NCBI GenBank assembly: GCA_008828725.1
Contig: MEHQ01000034.1
Span: 1-64,000, forward strand
DNA from: Saccharina japonica
Lineage: Eukaryota > Sar > Phaeophyceae > Laminariales > Laminariaceae
DNA length: 64,000 nucleotides
Direction of reading: 5' to 3'
Positions 12,092 to 23,354 of the stretch are shown here, in pieces; the stretch's first letter is position 1; the number at the start of each line of letters is the position of its first letter. Below the pieces are notes generated by a model. It did not search any database, was not told where the DNA came from, and saw nothing but the letters and a program-made list of their open reading frames with translations. Position numbers and translations under genes: made by a program.

Positions 12092-14539
12092 AAGGTGCCT
12101 GGATGATCCGGAACATGAGTGTATTAATAGGTCTAGTTATGTATGGTTGGCGTTAAGCAAGTATATCAAACGTGCATCCTATACCTTTCAAATAGTCGTC
12201 CCAGGTATATATAGCATTGTTTTTTCATGTTTTCGCAAAACACACATGTCTCTGTTTTGGCGCTGGCTGTATTTCTGTTGAGATCCCGACGACGTTTTCA
12301 TGAGTGCGGCGGTACTGTTCACACTGCTGTGAGCGTAACGAAGTCAGACCCAATTTTCGTTCGGGTGGCCCTGCTTTATGTCATTATATATGGCATTGAA
12401 GTTCTCAGTTTTGAGGAGGCTTGAGCTAGCCATACGCCGTTCTCCATGTTTCGACACCCATTGCCCTGTAAAATGTTGTCAGCATGTTGCTAGACAATAT
12501 GTAAGTGTGTTCCTATGGCTAATTCCGTCGTCTGGCTTTGCAAATCTGAAAAAGAACAGGGCGGCAGTGGCTATTGCACACAAGGCTTACTGTAATGGTC
12601 CCATGTCTGTCATGCAGGTCAAAAACAGTAACGAGCGGCAACTACTTTGTGTCCAGACCTACTAATAGTAGAGTATTCCGATCCAGTAGCTTCACTGCGA
12701 TTTCAATGGTAACAGCATAAAGGTGTACCGTATGATATTGTTTATGCCTTGAACATAATTTGCGTGCTCCCAAACTCTTAATGCAGCCATTTTTTTTTAA
12801 CACCACAATTTCATTTGTTGATCAAGTTGTCGTGCAACCGCATTGAAACGGCAAGACATGCTACATTCCGTGTTCGTAGTTTGTCGTTTTTTGTCTGCAG
12901 CCACGCCACGTCATGCGTAATGTTATCATGCTGACAGTTGTTGTCGCAGATCAATGTCACTTGAACTAATCCATAACGGACAAACAGACTCAGGTGCCAT
13001 TTCATGTGTGGTTTCAAACGGACGCGATGTCCCCCTGTCATTAACCTGCTTTTGTATCCCGACGGATCATTACCCACAGGGTTGGTCATGCCCGACCAAT
13101 AGTCCGCCGGTGACACCTTGGGTTTGGCAGCCACGCCCATCTCGGTCTCCCCTCTCGCTATCTTTGCATAAACCGCGGCAACGTCTGTTAGAACCGGCTG
13201 GCAAACAACCCCCATTGCCTCCCCGCGATCGCATAGCCTGCAAACGGGCCCACGTGAAGGCACATGGGGGCAGCGGTAGGTTGGCATTTCGGTTGTGGGC
13301 GTTGTCCGGCTATGTTACGGATTGTGGTGTGCGTGCAACGTAATTTATCACGCGACGGTCGCCTTTCCTGGCTGATAAGTATTACTGCCAGACGACACCG
13401 TGACCCACGCGGTGGCTGTTTAGAAACCCCAATTGAAGAACCTAGCCGCCGAACTATACTGTAAACGGACAATCATTAAAGTGTTGGATCGTTCTGAAAA
13501 ACATTATGTGTGCAATACCAAGCACACTTTTACATACATTGCCCACGTGCAAGGAAAGCGATTTTATCAATTGAACTGTTGACAAAATCGAGGTATCTGG
13601 CCCGGGCCAAGAATACCCCGGAATATATAATATCGTTTATGTCTTCTCCCCGAGCTTCATTGTGTGATACGGGTGCGTCGTTAGTATTTTGTACGGCATG
13701 CTATGCACGTGCACGCAAAATACTGGCAAAACTTGTTACAACATGAATATGGAACGTTGATCGTGGATAATTGATTTGGAACGTCGTTTGGTCTTGATTG
13801 CTCATTAAGGATACACAAACGTTCGACTTTCACAGGAGACATATCAACGCTGACGATAACCGTCGTCATCCTCGAATTGTACAGCGCTACACCGAGGGCG
13901 ATCACCTATCCTATCTGGCAAGCACGTGCCACTGGTCTATCGTAGAAAACAAAGGGCGGACTAATGTTATACGCAGACGATACAGGACACTATGTTGACT
14001 GCGGAGGAGGGGATCAGGAGTGAGGAGCGAATAGTATTGAATCACGCGGTGGAGAATATGTCGTTCACTTCTAGCTCGCCCCAACAAACTTGGAAATGGT
14101 GATACGCGTTGAACCAGAGATATATTGTTTTAACTACCATGGTTTAACACAGAAAAGGGTAGGAGGCATCGCACGCACCTAGCCTTCGTCTATACTGTGA
14201 TAAGTCTGCATTACCAGTAGGGCAATTTTTTTCGTGGCTCAGGTAAACACAGCCCCTCCCAAACAACTATTCAGCATGTATTTATGTGAGACTCAACTCT
14301 ACTACAGGCAACCTTCTGCTAGGACCACTTGTAACAGTTTCACGTGTCCCGTTTTTGTCGAACTAGGACATTTATGTTCGTGTCATTGGCAACCGTTTCG
14401 CGCTCCCCAGCAGAGCACCTGGAAACGGCTCAAGCGGCCGCCTTGCTACTCACAGTAGAATGTCATGGGCATTAATGAGCTCGTGCCCCTCAGAAGTATG
14501 CCGACCCGATCAATGTCGGCGCCATTAGTATACGGAGGT
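12092..14539. other. Intergenic, no gene recognised
   Basis: Only short overlapping frames occur. The longest is a 158-codon minus-strand frame at 12811-13287 that opens with ATG but shows no domain, repeat or conserved motif I recognise. Nothing else is supportable. Confidence 0.4.
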
Positions 14540-15825
14540 TCGTATCACGGGCACCCGTTAGTCCGTGCCCATTCGAGCACTTTAAAGTGACCGCCCTTAG
14601 CTGCCTCCTTACATATGCGAATGCTCCATGGGCAGTTGTGAGCCCTAGCCCACTGCAGTATGTCCAACCTACCTCCACACGCATGTACTAGCTGTGTCCA
14701 AGATGCCGTGGGTAGCTCGCATCCATTCGAGAAGATGCAAGTGTCCGTAGCTGGCAGCAAGAATACTCGCCATCTGTGGCATTTCACAGCCGTACTCTAT
14801 CAACCACCTCCGCGTTTCCACGTGACCGTTTCTAACTGTGGTTTTACATGCATGCTGATGCAGTGGGCGCCCATAGGCCAGTGCCCACTGAAGTGTTTCC
14901 AGCTGTCCAGCCTCTGCCGCCCAGTAGGTCGTGCTTTCTCTCCAATCGGCACCGTTCACTCTCGCCCACTTGATCAACGCATAGTGCCACGTGGCTGCAG
15001 CGCTCTTGCACGTTCGATCGTCCCAACGGCAGCCGTGGGCTCGCGCCCACTTTAGGACAGCGAGGTGTTCGCCCTCTGCAGCTTTAGAGCAGGTCCAGCT
15101 ATTCCAATCACAGTTTTCAGATCGTGCCCACTGTAGTATACATAGATGCCCTGAACCAGCAGCTTCGTCGCACGTAGAGGCGTCCCAAGGGCAACTCTGA
15201 GAGCGCGCCCACTGAAGAATGTCGAGGTGCCCGCCCTCGGCAGCCTTCGAGCACGTCCGGGCACTCCAATCACAGTTTTTAAAACGTGCCCATTTCAGGA
15301 TGTGAAGATTGCCCGCACCAGCCGCCTCGGTGCAAGTGGAGTGGTCCCAGGGGCAGCGTTGTGATCGTGCCAACTTAAGAATGCGTAGGCTGCCGCCCGC
15401 AGCAACAGCTGAAAAAATTACGTTAAGCCAACCGCAATCTTGACCGAGTGCCCACTGAATCATTTCGATATCGTCCCGAGCGGCAGCGTTGAAACACGCT
15501 CCATCTGGCAACCGACATTCGTTTGAGTGGGCACACTGCACAATTTGAATACCGCAGTGTTCAGCGATGCGTTCGCAGAGTGTTGATCGTTTTGTGAGGC
15601 CGCCATCGAAGCACCACTGCAGCTGAGATACCGATTTGTCGGGCGTTATGGCTTGCGTAAATTTCGGGAGATCCCCCCACGCGGTTCGCCAGCACTTTGA
15701 TACCCCTCCGATGAAGGCAGCTGGTCGGACATTAGTTCCGCCAGCAAGGCCATGATGTCTCCGTATATGTGAAGATAAAAGGGTTCTCCAGAATATGTGT
15801 TGTCATTAGACTTAGTGACCGGCAT
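14540..15825 (-). pseudogene. F-box/ankyrin-like repeat gene, two frameshifts
   Basis: This is a paralogue of the intact genes at 37808-39631 and 57531-58910. From the ATG at 15825 the N-terminus aligns (Met-Pro at the start, then G-D-I-M-A-L-L-A-E-L-M). Near 15718 one base is missing relative to the paralogues; the frame then shifts and continues with the same F-box-like segment and about ten 27-residue units carrying Q-W-A-R and C-P-W-D. At about 14672-14683 some 8-11 bases are missing, and the last two units continue in another frame to a TGA near 14545. The frame has no start codon between the first shift and an in-frame GTG at 15541. Family role: probably protein-protein interaction; this copy should not make the full protein. 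Sequencing error at the first site cannot be excluded, but two lesions favour a pseudogene. Confidence 0.8.
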
Positions 15826-15845
15826 GGTCCATTCGTCTCTGAAGG
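15826..15845 (-). other. Predicted 3' splice site before the ATG
   Basis: Reading the minus strand, a pyrimidine-rich tract ends in CCTTCAG, with AG at 15840-15839, followed by exactly 13 nt and the ATG at 15825. The same TTCAG-13 nt-ATG arrangement precedes both intact paralogues, which suggests a conserved intron in the 5' leader. Confidence 0.55.
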
Positions 15846-16888
15846 GGAGAGAGAAGGCAATCGTCGGCGAAGATGTTTAGTTTTCAGCGGCGTTCTCAAG
15901 TCGGCAATTCTCAGCGATGGGAGATATATATATATATAAGTTATATTGATAATCACATACACCAGATTGATGGTGATCAACTGGATAACATCTGCATAGA
16001 ACACGAACTGATACAGCACAAATTTCGTTTTGACATGAAACGAAGCTCGGGACGATTGGCAACCAAACAATATGTACTCACCACGTGTGCAGCATAATAT
16101 ATCTACTCATTCAAAGTGGTATATTCTCGCAAAGTGTTGAGCGTTCGTAAAAATATGAACTCCAGAAGGCCCTTCATAGCAGTAGGAGAGAATAAACATT
16201 TTACTGGGTTCAATAAACAAAAAACGAGTTCCGGTGTAGTTCGATGGACGACAAAGGGTCGTGTCGAATGTTTCAGCATCAAAGAACAAAGACCGAAGGA
16301 CGTTCGTGGCCTACGACGCGTACATGTTAAACGTGCTGCGTACGACGCACATGTTGGCTGACGCAATACCTTATCATGAAAACGTAAACATAGGAAAAGG
16401 GGCCCACCTGCTATATTCTTGAGGAAGGTCATTTTTCGCATGCTTGACTTGTTTTTCAGCCTTACGCGGTGGGGACAGAATGTTCAGCACACCAGCACCA
16501 GCAAACGTACTAGCAATGACCGAAGAATACTCATTGGCTGCAGTCGAAAAGGGGGTGGGACGCAACGGGAAGGGACACGGGAATCAACAATAACTACTCA
16601 AGTCACACCAATATTACCTCTCAGTTGCTGTTGGTTACTACCAGGGCAGGTAAGGGTGTGGTCGCCGCAAAACTTCGCTCGGAAATCAATAGAATGTACT
16701 GAAGTATATGCACTGGTTCTTCCGTGACTATGCAACCGTACCGTCTGTGCCATCGCAAGCGGGGTGCATTCTAACGAACGTCCCATATCCGGGTTCAGTA
16801 AAAGCGATCGATACAATTAGGATCGCAATATGAATACGTGAACAACATAATTCAAACTAGATATTATTCGCTTGGATGTTGGATACTA
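15846..16888. other. Intergenic stretch before the retrotransposon
   Basis: There is no supportable gene. A short TA dinucleotide run lies at about 15924-15937. The last five bases (TACTA, 16884-16888) are the target-site copy of the copia insertion. Confidence 0.45.
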
Positions 16889-17342
16889 TGTTATGGAAAT
16901 ATTAGCACATAGCCAATATGAGTCAATGTTCAGTAGCACTGCTCTTGTACATCGTATGTTTCGGTTCGTGAGTAACGCACATGTATGCGGAGGAATTACT
17001 GCTGTAGCCTTCTCTACTCGTAGGATCGTAGCCTTCTCTACTCGTAGGATCGTATCCTTTACTCTTCCATGTGGATCTCTCTGGATAGCCTCGGCTCTTA
17101 GCTTTCCTGGTTGTCTCTAGGAGGTGCCGTCATCTGGACTTCTGCGTTCTCTCTCTGTGGATCTGTGTGTGCTGTGTTGGCCACCTAAGCGCCAGTGTTC
17201 AACATATCTTCATATCTCTACCGCACCAAGCAGTCCATCTGCTTCTGGTCCACGACCACTCACGGTGCCAACCATCTCGACTAGCGTCGAGAGGCACAGC
17301 CTTGTGCACTTGCCAGGGTATCACCAACGATAATCCATAATA
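16889..17342 (+). repeat. 5' LTR
   Basis: This 454-bp LTR begins TGTTATGG. It contains a 24-bp tandem doublet (GTAGCCTTCTCTACTCGTAG type) at about 17010-17055. The 3' LTR ends ATAACA while this copy reads ATAATA, so the terminal CA appears mutated to TA. The LTR should carry the promoter and start of transcription; I cannot place the TATA box with confidence. Confidence 0.9.
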
Positions 17343-17356
17343 GGTTTATGAGCCCC
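17343..17356 (+). other. Putative primer binding site
   Basis: GGTTTATGAGCC directly follows the 5' LTR. It resembles the initiator-Met tRNA primer site used by many copia elements (TGGTATCAGAGCC) with several mismatches. Position supports the call more than sequence does. Confidence 0.5.
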
Positions 17357-18301
17357 AACTGTGAGTGAGTGGGGATCTGCGGCGGCTCATCTTGCTGACA
17401 TCTTGCTGCCGTAGAGCGCTGTGGAGTGCACACATATCTTCAAACTGGATATCCGCGGAGAGCTACTACTGCTGTAGGAGTTAGCTTTCTGCTGGAGGCC
17501 ACGTTGAGTCAACCCGTTTGCTTACTGGGCCCGGACTGATCACCTGGGCTCTCGGCTGCACATTTCGGTACGCTACTGCTGTGTGTAGAGCATTCGGGAG
17601 CATAACTTCTAGGCGTTGATTTCGGTCGGCGAATAGGGTTGTGCGGGCTGTTGGTTTGGGTGCGGAGTGCCGTTCACGGTGTTCTGTGTGGTAAAACTGA
17701 CTGCCAAATTCGCCTGCGCGTTTTAATTCCGCGAGGCGTAGTCTATCCAAGATATCTTCCACGTGCTGAGTGCCGACTTGGTAGCGTGTGTAGGGTGAGG
17801 ATACGACTGCTACGCTGTGGTCGTCTGCTACTGCAGCTACGCATACCTGCGCGTTGTAGTATACGCGAGGTAGGGCTGTCCAAGATACCTTGCGACCGTG
17901 TTTTATCGGTGCGTGTGTAGGTTGAGGATCTGACCCGGCCTGTTTGCATCCGTGCAGCAGCCGCAAGTCTACGCTGAAAGACGCGTAGCACCTCTCAGCA
18001 GTACATCTGACCCGTGTGTCTGCAGGAACGGGGCCGGAGCTGGCTACTCCGCCACCAAAAACACCGCAGCCTCGCCACCTGCGGTCGGTCACGCTGCGCT
18101 CGGCGGAACGCAGTGGTCCGGGCGGAAGCTGAGGAGCTTCTGACGGACGTGGGTCGCGAGCTACGAAGCTGCGATCTGTATTGAAGCCTACCCCCGGGTA
18201 GCACAGCACCGTTTTCTTAGCGCGTCGGACCTTCTGAGGTATTCGGGGCGTTTTACGTGTGCTTCAACTCTACGCGCCTCGCGTGTAACCAAAATCCCAG
18301 C
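17357..18301 (+). other. Retrotransposon 5' leader
   Basis: This untranslated leader of about 0.95 kb lies between the primer site and the gag start. An open minus-strand frame of 242 codons crosses it (17481-18209), but it is antisense to the element and shows no domain, so I do not treat it as a gene. The leader probably holds packaging and dimerisation signals. Confidence 0.6.
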
Positions 18302-21300
18302 ATGGCGGACTCTACGACCTCCGGGTACAACCGCATGCTGGAGAACGTCGGGAAATGCTCCGGACCGGATTTTCGCGAGTGGAGCCTCAAGCTTCGGCAA
18401 GGTATCATCCTCTACGCGCCGGAGCTCCTTCCTATCCTCGAAGGCGAAGCGCGTCCTTCGGGCCCGGCGACGACTCCGGAGGCAATCGCCGTCTGGGATA
18501 AGGCCAACGGTCGCATGTTCTCCCTTCTCTTCTTCACGACCTCCGGGTCCGCACAACTGACAGTCCGCGCACACGAGGGAGGGGGGACCCGTCGTATGGG
18601 AGACGGAGCGGCGGCCTGGAGGGCTCTCAACGAGCGCTTTGACGCTCAAAACCAGGAAGCTCGGCGTGCCTGCCACAACGAGCTCTTCAACCTCCGGCAT
18701 CTCACCGGTGGGGATCCCATCGACTTCTTCACCAAGGCGTATGACCTGAAGGGTCGCCTCACGGTGCTGGGGGAGGACGTCTCCGACAACGTCTTCCTGG
18801 ACATCATGCTCACGGGCCTCACCAAGGCCCCGGAGTTCAAATTCATCCGGGAAATGCACTACCGGGATGAGTTCACTACGGTGGACAAACTCCAACAGAC
18901 GGCCAACCGGTTCTACATCGACCAGCAGGCGCGGAATGCTTCTGGGCCCGTGGTTGCGGGCCGTGGAGCCGCGATGGCGGCGTCCAGCACCGATCAGTGC
19001 CACCAGTGCAAGGAATACGGGCATTTCCAGCGCGATTGCCCCAAACAGGTGCAGAAGCAACGCCCTAAGCGTGGGAAGAAGCACTGGAAAAAGGGCAAGA
19101 AGGGCGGCGGCGGCGGTGGTCAACAAAAGTGGTGTTCGTACCACAACACCACCTCGCATGCCGACTCGGAGTGCAACAAGCAGAAGGAGCTGAAGGAGCT
19201 CAAAGGGTTGGCAGCGAATCTGGCGATGCTGCAGACTGCAGTCCAAGCTAACCCTTCCTTCGGGAACGCTCACCTGGCACAAGCACCTCAGCCCGAGCCG
19301 ACCACGTTCGGCTTCTCCTTTAACGCTCTGGGTTCCTCCTTGCCTGAGGTTGGTTCGTCACCTACCGCTTCGGGTACACCTTCGGTGGCGTCCAACGCCA
19401 AACCGGCGGCGCCTTCGTCCGTTTCGTCAGAGACGCCAACAAAGAGCAACCACTTATCTCAAGGTCTCTTTGGTGCGTTCATGGCGACTCCTGCGGATGC
19501 GTCTCAGGAGCCTTTCCGTTCTGACGGATCATCTCTTCTGCTGTTGGTTGACAGTGGAGCGAGCGACAACTACCTCGACCCTGCGCTCACACCTGGGTTG
19601 CGGGCCTACATGAGTGACGTCCAGGACCTTCGGGTCCCTCACACGATCGTCGCCGCTGGCCAGCACCTACTACAAGGCGTTGCTACGGGTACCATCTCTG
19701 GCACTGTCAAAGACGACGGTGGGAACGACCTGCCCGTCTCCGTTCGCGCCATCTTGGTACCAGGGTTGGGGACCAACCTGTTCTCCGTGTCTGAGGCAAT
19801 GCTGAAAGGGGTGGCGACGATATTCCACCCGGAGAACCCCAGGTTGGAGTCAGAAAAGGTGAAGGTTCCGATGCAGAACCTGGGAGTGGCCGCCGCGACG
19901 GGTAAGCTCATGTACACCATTCGGCTGAAGCTTGGGGGTGGTACTGGGGGCCAGCAGGTCCCCGGATGCGCCCCTGCCGGCTTGGCCTTGCGGACGGAAA
20001 CGGCTGATCTCTGGCACCGGCGAATGGGGCATCTCAACCGGAAGAGCATGGATGTCCTGCGGAGGCAGCTGGAGAATGGCGTCGACTACGCTGGTGACGT
20101 GCAGGACTGCGGTCCTTGCCCTCTTGGGAAGAGCGCACAACAGCCTCACCCTAAGCAGGCCACCTACAACGTCAAACGCCCTTTCCAGACCGTGCTCGTC
20201 GACACCCTCGGCCCGTTCTCACCTCTGGCACTGGGAAACTACAGGTACGCCACCAAGTTTGTCGACCTACATACCAAGTGGAAGGAGGTGGTTCTCATGA
20301 AGGACAAAACTTGCTCCGTCGACTCCCTCGCGTTGTTCAACAGAGGTACCGTAACCCCTACCGGAGAGCGCATTCAGTGTGTCCGGGGCGACCAGGGGAC
20401 CGAGTTTACGAGTGCGGATTTCCGTCAGTACTGCCTCGACAACGGTATCAAGCTGGAGTTCGCCTCGCCGAATACCCCTCAGCAGATTGGAGCGAACGAG
20501 CGTGCAGGCCGGACGATCCTAAACATTGTGCGTTGTCTATTCGCTGACTCTAACCTACCGAAGTTCCTTTGGGGGGAGCTGCTGAACACTGCGGTCTACC
20601 TGAGCAATCGCTCTCCGCACGCGGCTCTCAACAACGGGACGCCGTACAAAGCGCTCTACGGCAAGGATGCCTTCCTCGGGGACCTTCGGGTTATCGGGTG
20701 CAGGGCGTTCGTGCACGAAGAGACTTTTATCAAGAAGCTGGAGAGTCGTGCTTGGGAAGGGCGGCTTGTCGGATACAGCATGGACAGCAAGTCGTACCGA
20801 GTCTACAACTCTCAAACGCGTCGCGTACGGGAAAGCCGCAACGTCACCTTCATCGAGACGCCTGCCCGCATCCCTTCGACGAATGACGCTGATTTCGACG
20901 GTGGGGAGTTCACCTACGACGACCACGACGACCTGGTGAGAGATGTGCGAAACTATACGTTCAATCACTCGATTGACTCGCTCTCTCCCGACCATGCCGT
21001 CGGGGACCAGCCGGTGATCGACCTCCTCGAGCAAATCCGTGAGACTACTGCCCGAGACCTAAATCTAGCTGACCCATCTTCACCGGACGGAGGCGTTCCA
21101 GACCTCTCCGGAGATGAGTCTGGGGGAGTTGTTTCCCCGGCTCCTGCTACGTCTGGTACTACAAGCGGGCCTGCCGCGTCCCGGGGTGGCCGGGGTGCGC
21201 GCGGCGGTTCTTCGCGCGGTGGCATCACGACACGCAGTGGGCGAGGTTATACTGGTGGTCGCGGTTCCAGTGGTGGACGGGGTGCCGCTTCGGCTCCGAC

Positions 21301-23080
21301 ACGCCCAACCACGCGATCTTCATCCAGTCAGCCTTCAACGACCCAATCTGCACCCAGCCAACCTAGCGCGCGGACAATCAGCGAACTGCGTCGTCTGTCG
21401 TACGCATTCACCGTGAAGGGGGAGTTTCCTGACGTCGCTCACAGAGACGGCTCCTTCGGCTTCACGGAGTATGTGTATGCAACTGGGACAGCTCAGCCAG
21501 GTGTTCCAAGGACGATCCAGGAAGCGAGATCTATGCCGGACGCTGCCATGTGGAACGCAGCCGCTGAACGCGAAATGGCGAGCCTCAAAGAACGCAAAGT
21601 CTTCAAGCTCGTCCCGCGTAGCGCAGTTCCTTTCGGTCGGAGGCGCATCAACTCCAAGTGGGTGTTCAAGCGCAAGGCCGACGGCACCTACAAGGGGCGC
21701 CTGGTAGCTCAAGGCTGGAACCAAGTGCCTGGTGTTGACTGCGGCAGCACATTCGCGCCTGTGTGCAAGCTACAAGCCATCCGTGTGACCCTGTGTATCA
21801 GCGTGCAATTCGGCTGGAAAATACACCAAATGGACATTTCAACAGCCTTTCTGTACGCGGGCCTACAGGAGATAGTGTTCGTGGAGCAGGCACCAGGCTT
21901 TGAAGTCAAAGACAAGGATGGAGGCGAGCTAGTAATGCAGCTAGAGAAGAGCCTTTACGGACTCGCCCAAAGTCCTGGGAACTGGTTTCGCACCATCGAC
22001 CCCGTCCTCGTCGAGATCGGGTTTGTTCCGCTAAAGTCCGACACCTGCGTCTACGTGTACGACCACGACGGCGCTAAGATCATCCTGACACTTTACGTGG
22101 ACGACTTGCTACTGACGGGAAACAGTGAGGACACCATTGTTAAGGTCAAAAGCCAGCTGAAGGAACGTTTCAAGATGACTGACATGGGCGAGGCATCGCT
22201 CGCGCTGGGCATCGAGATCAAGAGAGACTATAAGCTGGGCACACTGACCATTTCCCAGAAGGAGTACACCAAGTCTGTTCTCGAGAAGTTCGGGTTTTCG
22301 GACTGCAAACCTACACCCACACCTGGCTACGGTCCGGAGCTTTCAAACGAGCAACCGGAGGACACCGTACTGAGCGCGGAAGACAAGAAGACCTATCAGA
22401 GCATCGTGGGGTGTCTGATGTACCTCACAAATCTGCGCTATGACACCATGTACGCCACGGGACAACTCACCCGTGCGATGGCCAAGCCATCTCAAGTCCA
22501 CTTAGTGGCGGCGAAGCGTCTTCTTCGCTACCTAGCTGGAACGACGGACTTCTCTATCATCTACAAGAAAGGAGGGTTTAAGCTCGTCGTCTTCTCTGAC
22601 TCGAACTGGGCAAACAACCCTGACAACGGGAAATCGACTTCATGCTACGTGACAATGCTGGCCAATGCACCGATAAGTTCCAGGTCGGGGCTACAGGGTC
22701 TCACTGCCATGTCGACCATGGAGGCGGAGCTGGTTGCGTCGGCCTTGGCGATGAAGGAAGCAGTGTTCTGCTCGAACATGCTGACCGAGCTAGGATTCGG
22801 CAAGGAGTTCGCGAAAGTGCCGCTGTACTGCGACAATACGGCAACGCTACACGCACTCGGAAACCGCTCGCACAGCTCAAGGACGAAGCACATCGCTCTT
22901 CGCTACTTCTACATCCGAGAGCTCGTGTCCGAGGGAAGGATTTCCATTCACTACATTCGGTCGAACGACAACATCGCCGACATCGGGACCAAGCATCTGA
23001 ACCAGCACCAGTTTCGACACCTACTTTCGTTGATCGAGAACTTCAACGTCGTGGACTTCATCAACAAAACGACCTACTAA
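18302..23080 (+). CDS. Copia gag-pol polyprotein
   Basis: This encodes gag, protease, integrase, reverse transcriptase and RNase H in one frame. The frame opens at ATG 18257; I prefer the ATG at 18302 (Met-Ala-Asp-Ser), 15 codons in, as the gag start. Counting from 18257, landmarks are: gag to about residue 240; zinc knuckle C-X2-C-X4-H-X4-C at 248-261; Lys/Gly-rich tract 268-290; protease D-S-G-A-S at 432-436; integrase zinc finger around W-H-R-R-M-G-H (586) with C-G-P-C (618-621); integrase core Asp 649, Asp 712, Glu 748; an Arg/Gly- and Ser/Thr-rich linker about 970-1030; reverse transcriptase with Y-V-D-D at 1280-1283; RNase H beginning near F-S-D-S-N-W. No frameshift separates gag from pol, as is common in copia. 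All catalytic residues I looked for are present. Long minus-strand open frames opposite it are shadows. Confidence 0.95.
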   Translation: MADSTTSGYNRMLENVGKCSGPDFREWSLKLRQGIILYAPELLPILEGEARPSGPATTPEAIAVWDKANGRMFSLLFFTTSGSAQLTVRAHEGGGTRRMGDGAAAWRALNERFDAQNQEARRACHNELFNLRHLTGGDPIDFFTKAYDLKGRLTVLGEDVSDNVFLDIMLTGLTKAPEFKFIREMHYRDEFTTVDKLQQTANRFYIDQQARNASGPVVAGRGAAMAASSTDQCHQCKEYGHFQRDCPKQVQKQRPKRGKKHWKKGKKGGGGGGQQKWCSYHNTTSHADSECNKQKELKELKGLAANLAMLQTAVQANPSFGNAHLAQAPQPEPTTFGFSFNALGSSLPEVGSSPTASGTPSVASNAKPAAPSSVSSETPTKSNHLSQGLFGAFMATPADASQEPFRSDGSSLLLLVDSGASDNYLDPALTPGLRAYMSDVQDLRVPHTIVAAGQHLLQGVATGTISGTVKDDGGNDLPVSVRAILVPGLGTNLFSVSEAMLKGVATIFHPENPRLESEKVKVPMQNLGVAAATGKLMYTIRLKLGGGTGGQQVPGCAPAGLALRTETADLWHRRMGHLNRKSMDVLRRQLENGVDYAGDVQDCGPCPLGKSAQQPHPKQATYNVKRPFQTVLVDTLGPFSPLALGNYRYATKFVDLHTKWKEVVLMKDKTCSVDSLALFNRGTVTPTGERIQCVRGDQGTEFTSADFRQYCLDNGIKLEFASPNTPQQIGANERAGRTILNIVRCLFADSNLPKFLWGELLNTAVYLSNRSPHAALNNGTPYKALYGKDAFLGDLRVIGCRAFVHEETFIKKLESRAWEGRLVGYSMDSKSYRVYNSQTRRVRESRNVTFIETPARIPSTNDADFDGGEFTYDDHDDLVRDVRNYTFNHSIDSLSPDHAVGDQPVIDLLEQIRETTARDLNLADPSSPDGGVPDLSGDESGGVVSPAPATSGTTSGPAASRGGRGARGGSSRGGITTRSGRGYTGGRGSSGGRGAASAPTRPTTRSSSSQPSTTQSAPSQPSARTISELRRLSYAFTVKGEFPDVAHRDGSFGFTEYVYATGTAQPGVPRTIQEARSMPDAAMWNAAAEREMASLKERKVFKLVPRSAVPFGRRRINSKWVFKRKADGTYKGRLVAQGWNQVPGVDCGSTFAPVCKLQAIRVTLCISVQFGWKIHQMDISTAFLYAGLQEIVFVEQAPGFEVKDKDGGELVMQLEKSLYGLAQSPGNWFRTIDPVLVEIGFVPLKSDTCVYVYDHDGAKIILTLYVDDLLLTGNSEDTIVKVKSQLKERFKMTDMGEASLALGIEIKRDYKLGTLTISQKEYTKSVLEKFGFSDCKPTPTPGYGPELSNEQPEDTVLSAEDKKTYQSIVGCLMYLTNLRYDTMYATGQLTRAMAKPSQVHLVAAKRLLRYLAGTTDFSIIYKKGGFKLVVFSDSNWANNPDNGKSTSCYVTMLANAPISSRSGLQGLTAMSTMEAELVASALAMKEAVFCSNMLTELGFGKEFAKVPLYCDNTATLHALGNRSHSSRTKHIALRYFYIRELVSEGRISIHYIRSNDNIADIGTKHLNQHQFRHLLSLIENFNVVDFINKTTY

Positions 23081-23345
23081 ACGTGTTGTATGTTTGTGTG
23101 TTGGGAATCTCTGTTGTTTGTGTAAATCAGCTTCAGTATCGACATTAGGCCTCGCAGCATTTCTGGTTGATCGAGCCATGTAGGATTGGTCGGTTTGGAC
23201 AATAAACAATAGCACGAATTCTTTGCAAGGGCATGAATGTCTGTAGCACGTACACAAATTCAAATACTAGAACGAAATGGATTGAAATGAATTCGCATGT
23301 ATCTTTGTAATCACAAGTTTGGTACAATTCAGAGCAACTTTCATT

Positions 23346-23354
23346 GAGGGGGAG
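23346..23354 (+). other. Polypurine tract
   Basis: GAGGGGGAG lies immediately upstream of the 3' LTR, the expected place for the plus-strand primer of reverse transcription. Confidence 0.85.

Noticed and set aside
17481..18209. 242-codon minus-strand frame in the copia leader
   Set aside because: It is antisense to the element's untranslated leader, has no recognisable domain and no paralogue in the window.
18188..19282. 364-codon minus-strand frame
   Set aside because: It lies entirely antisense to the gag region of the copia element, which has clear domains; it is a GC-driven shadow.
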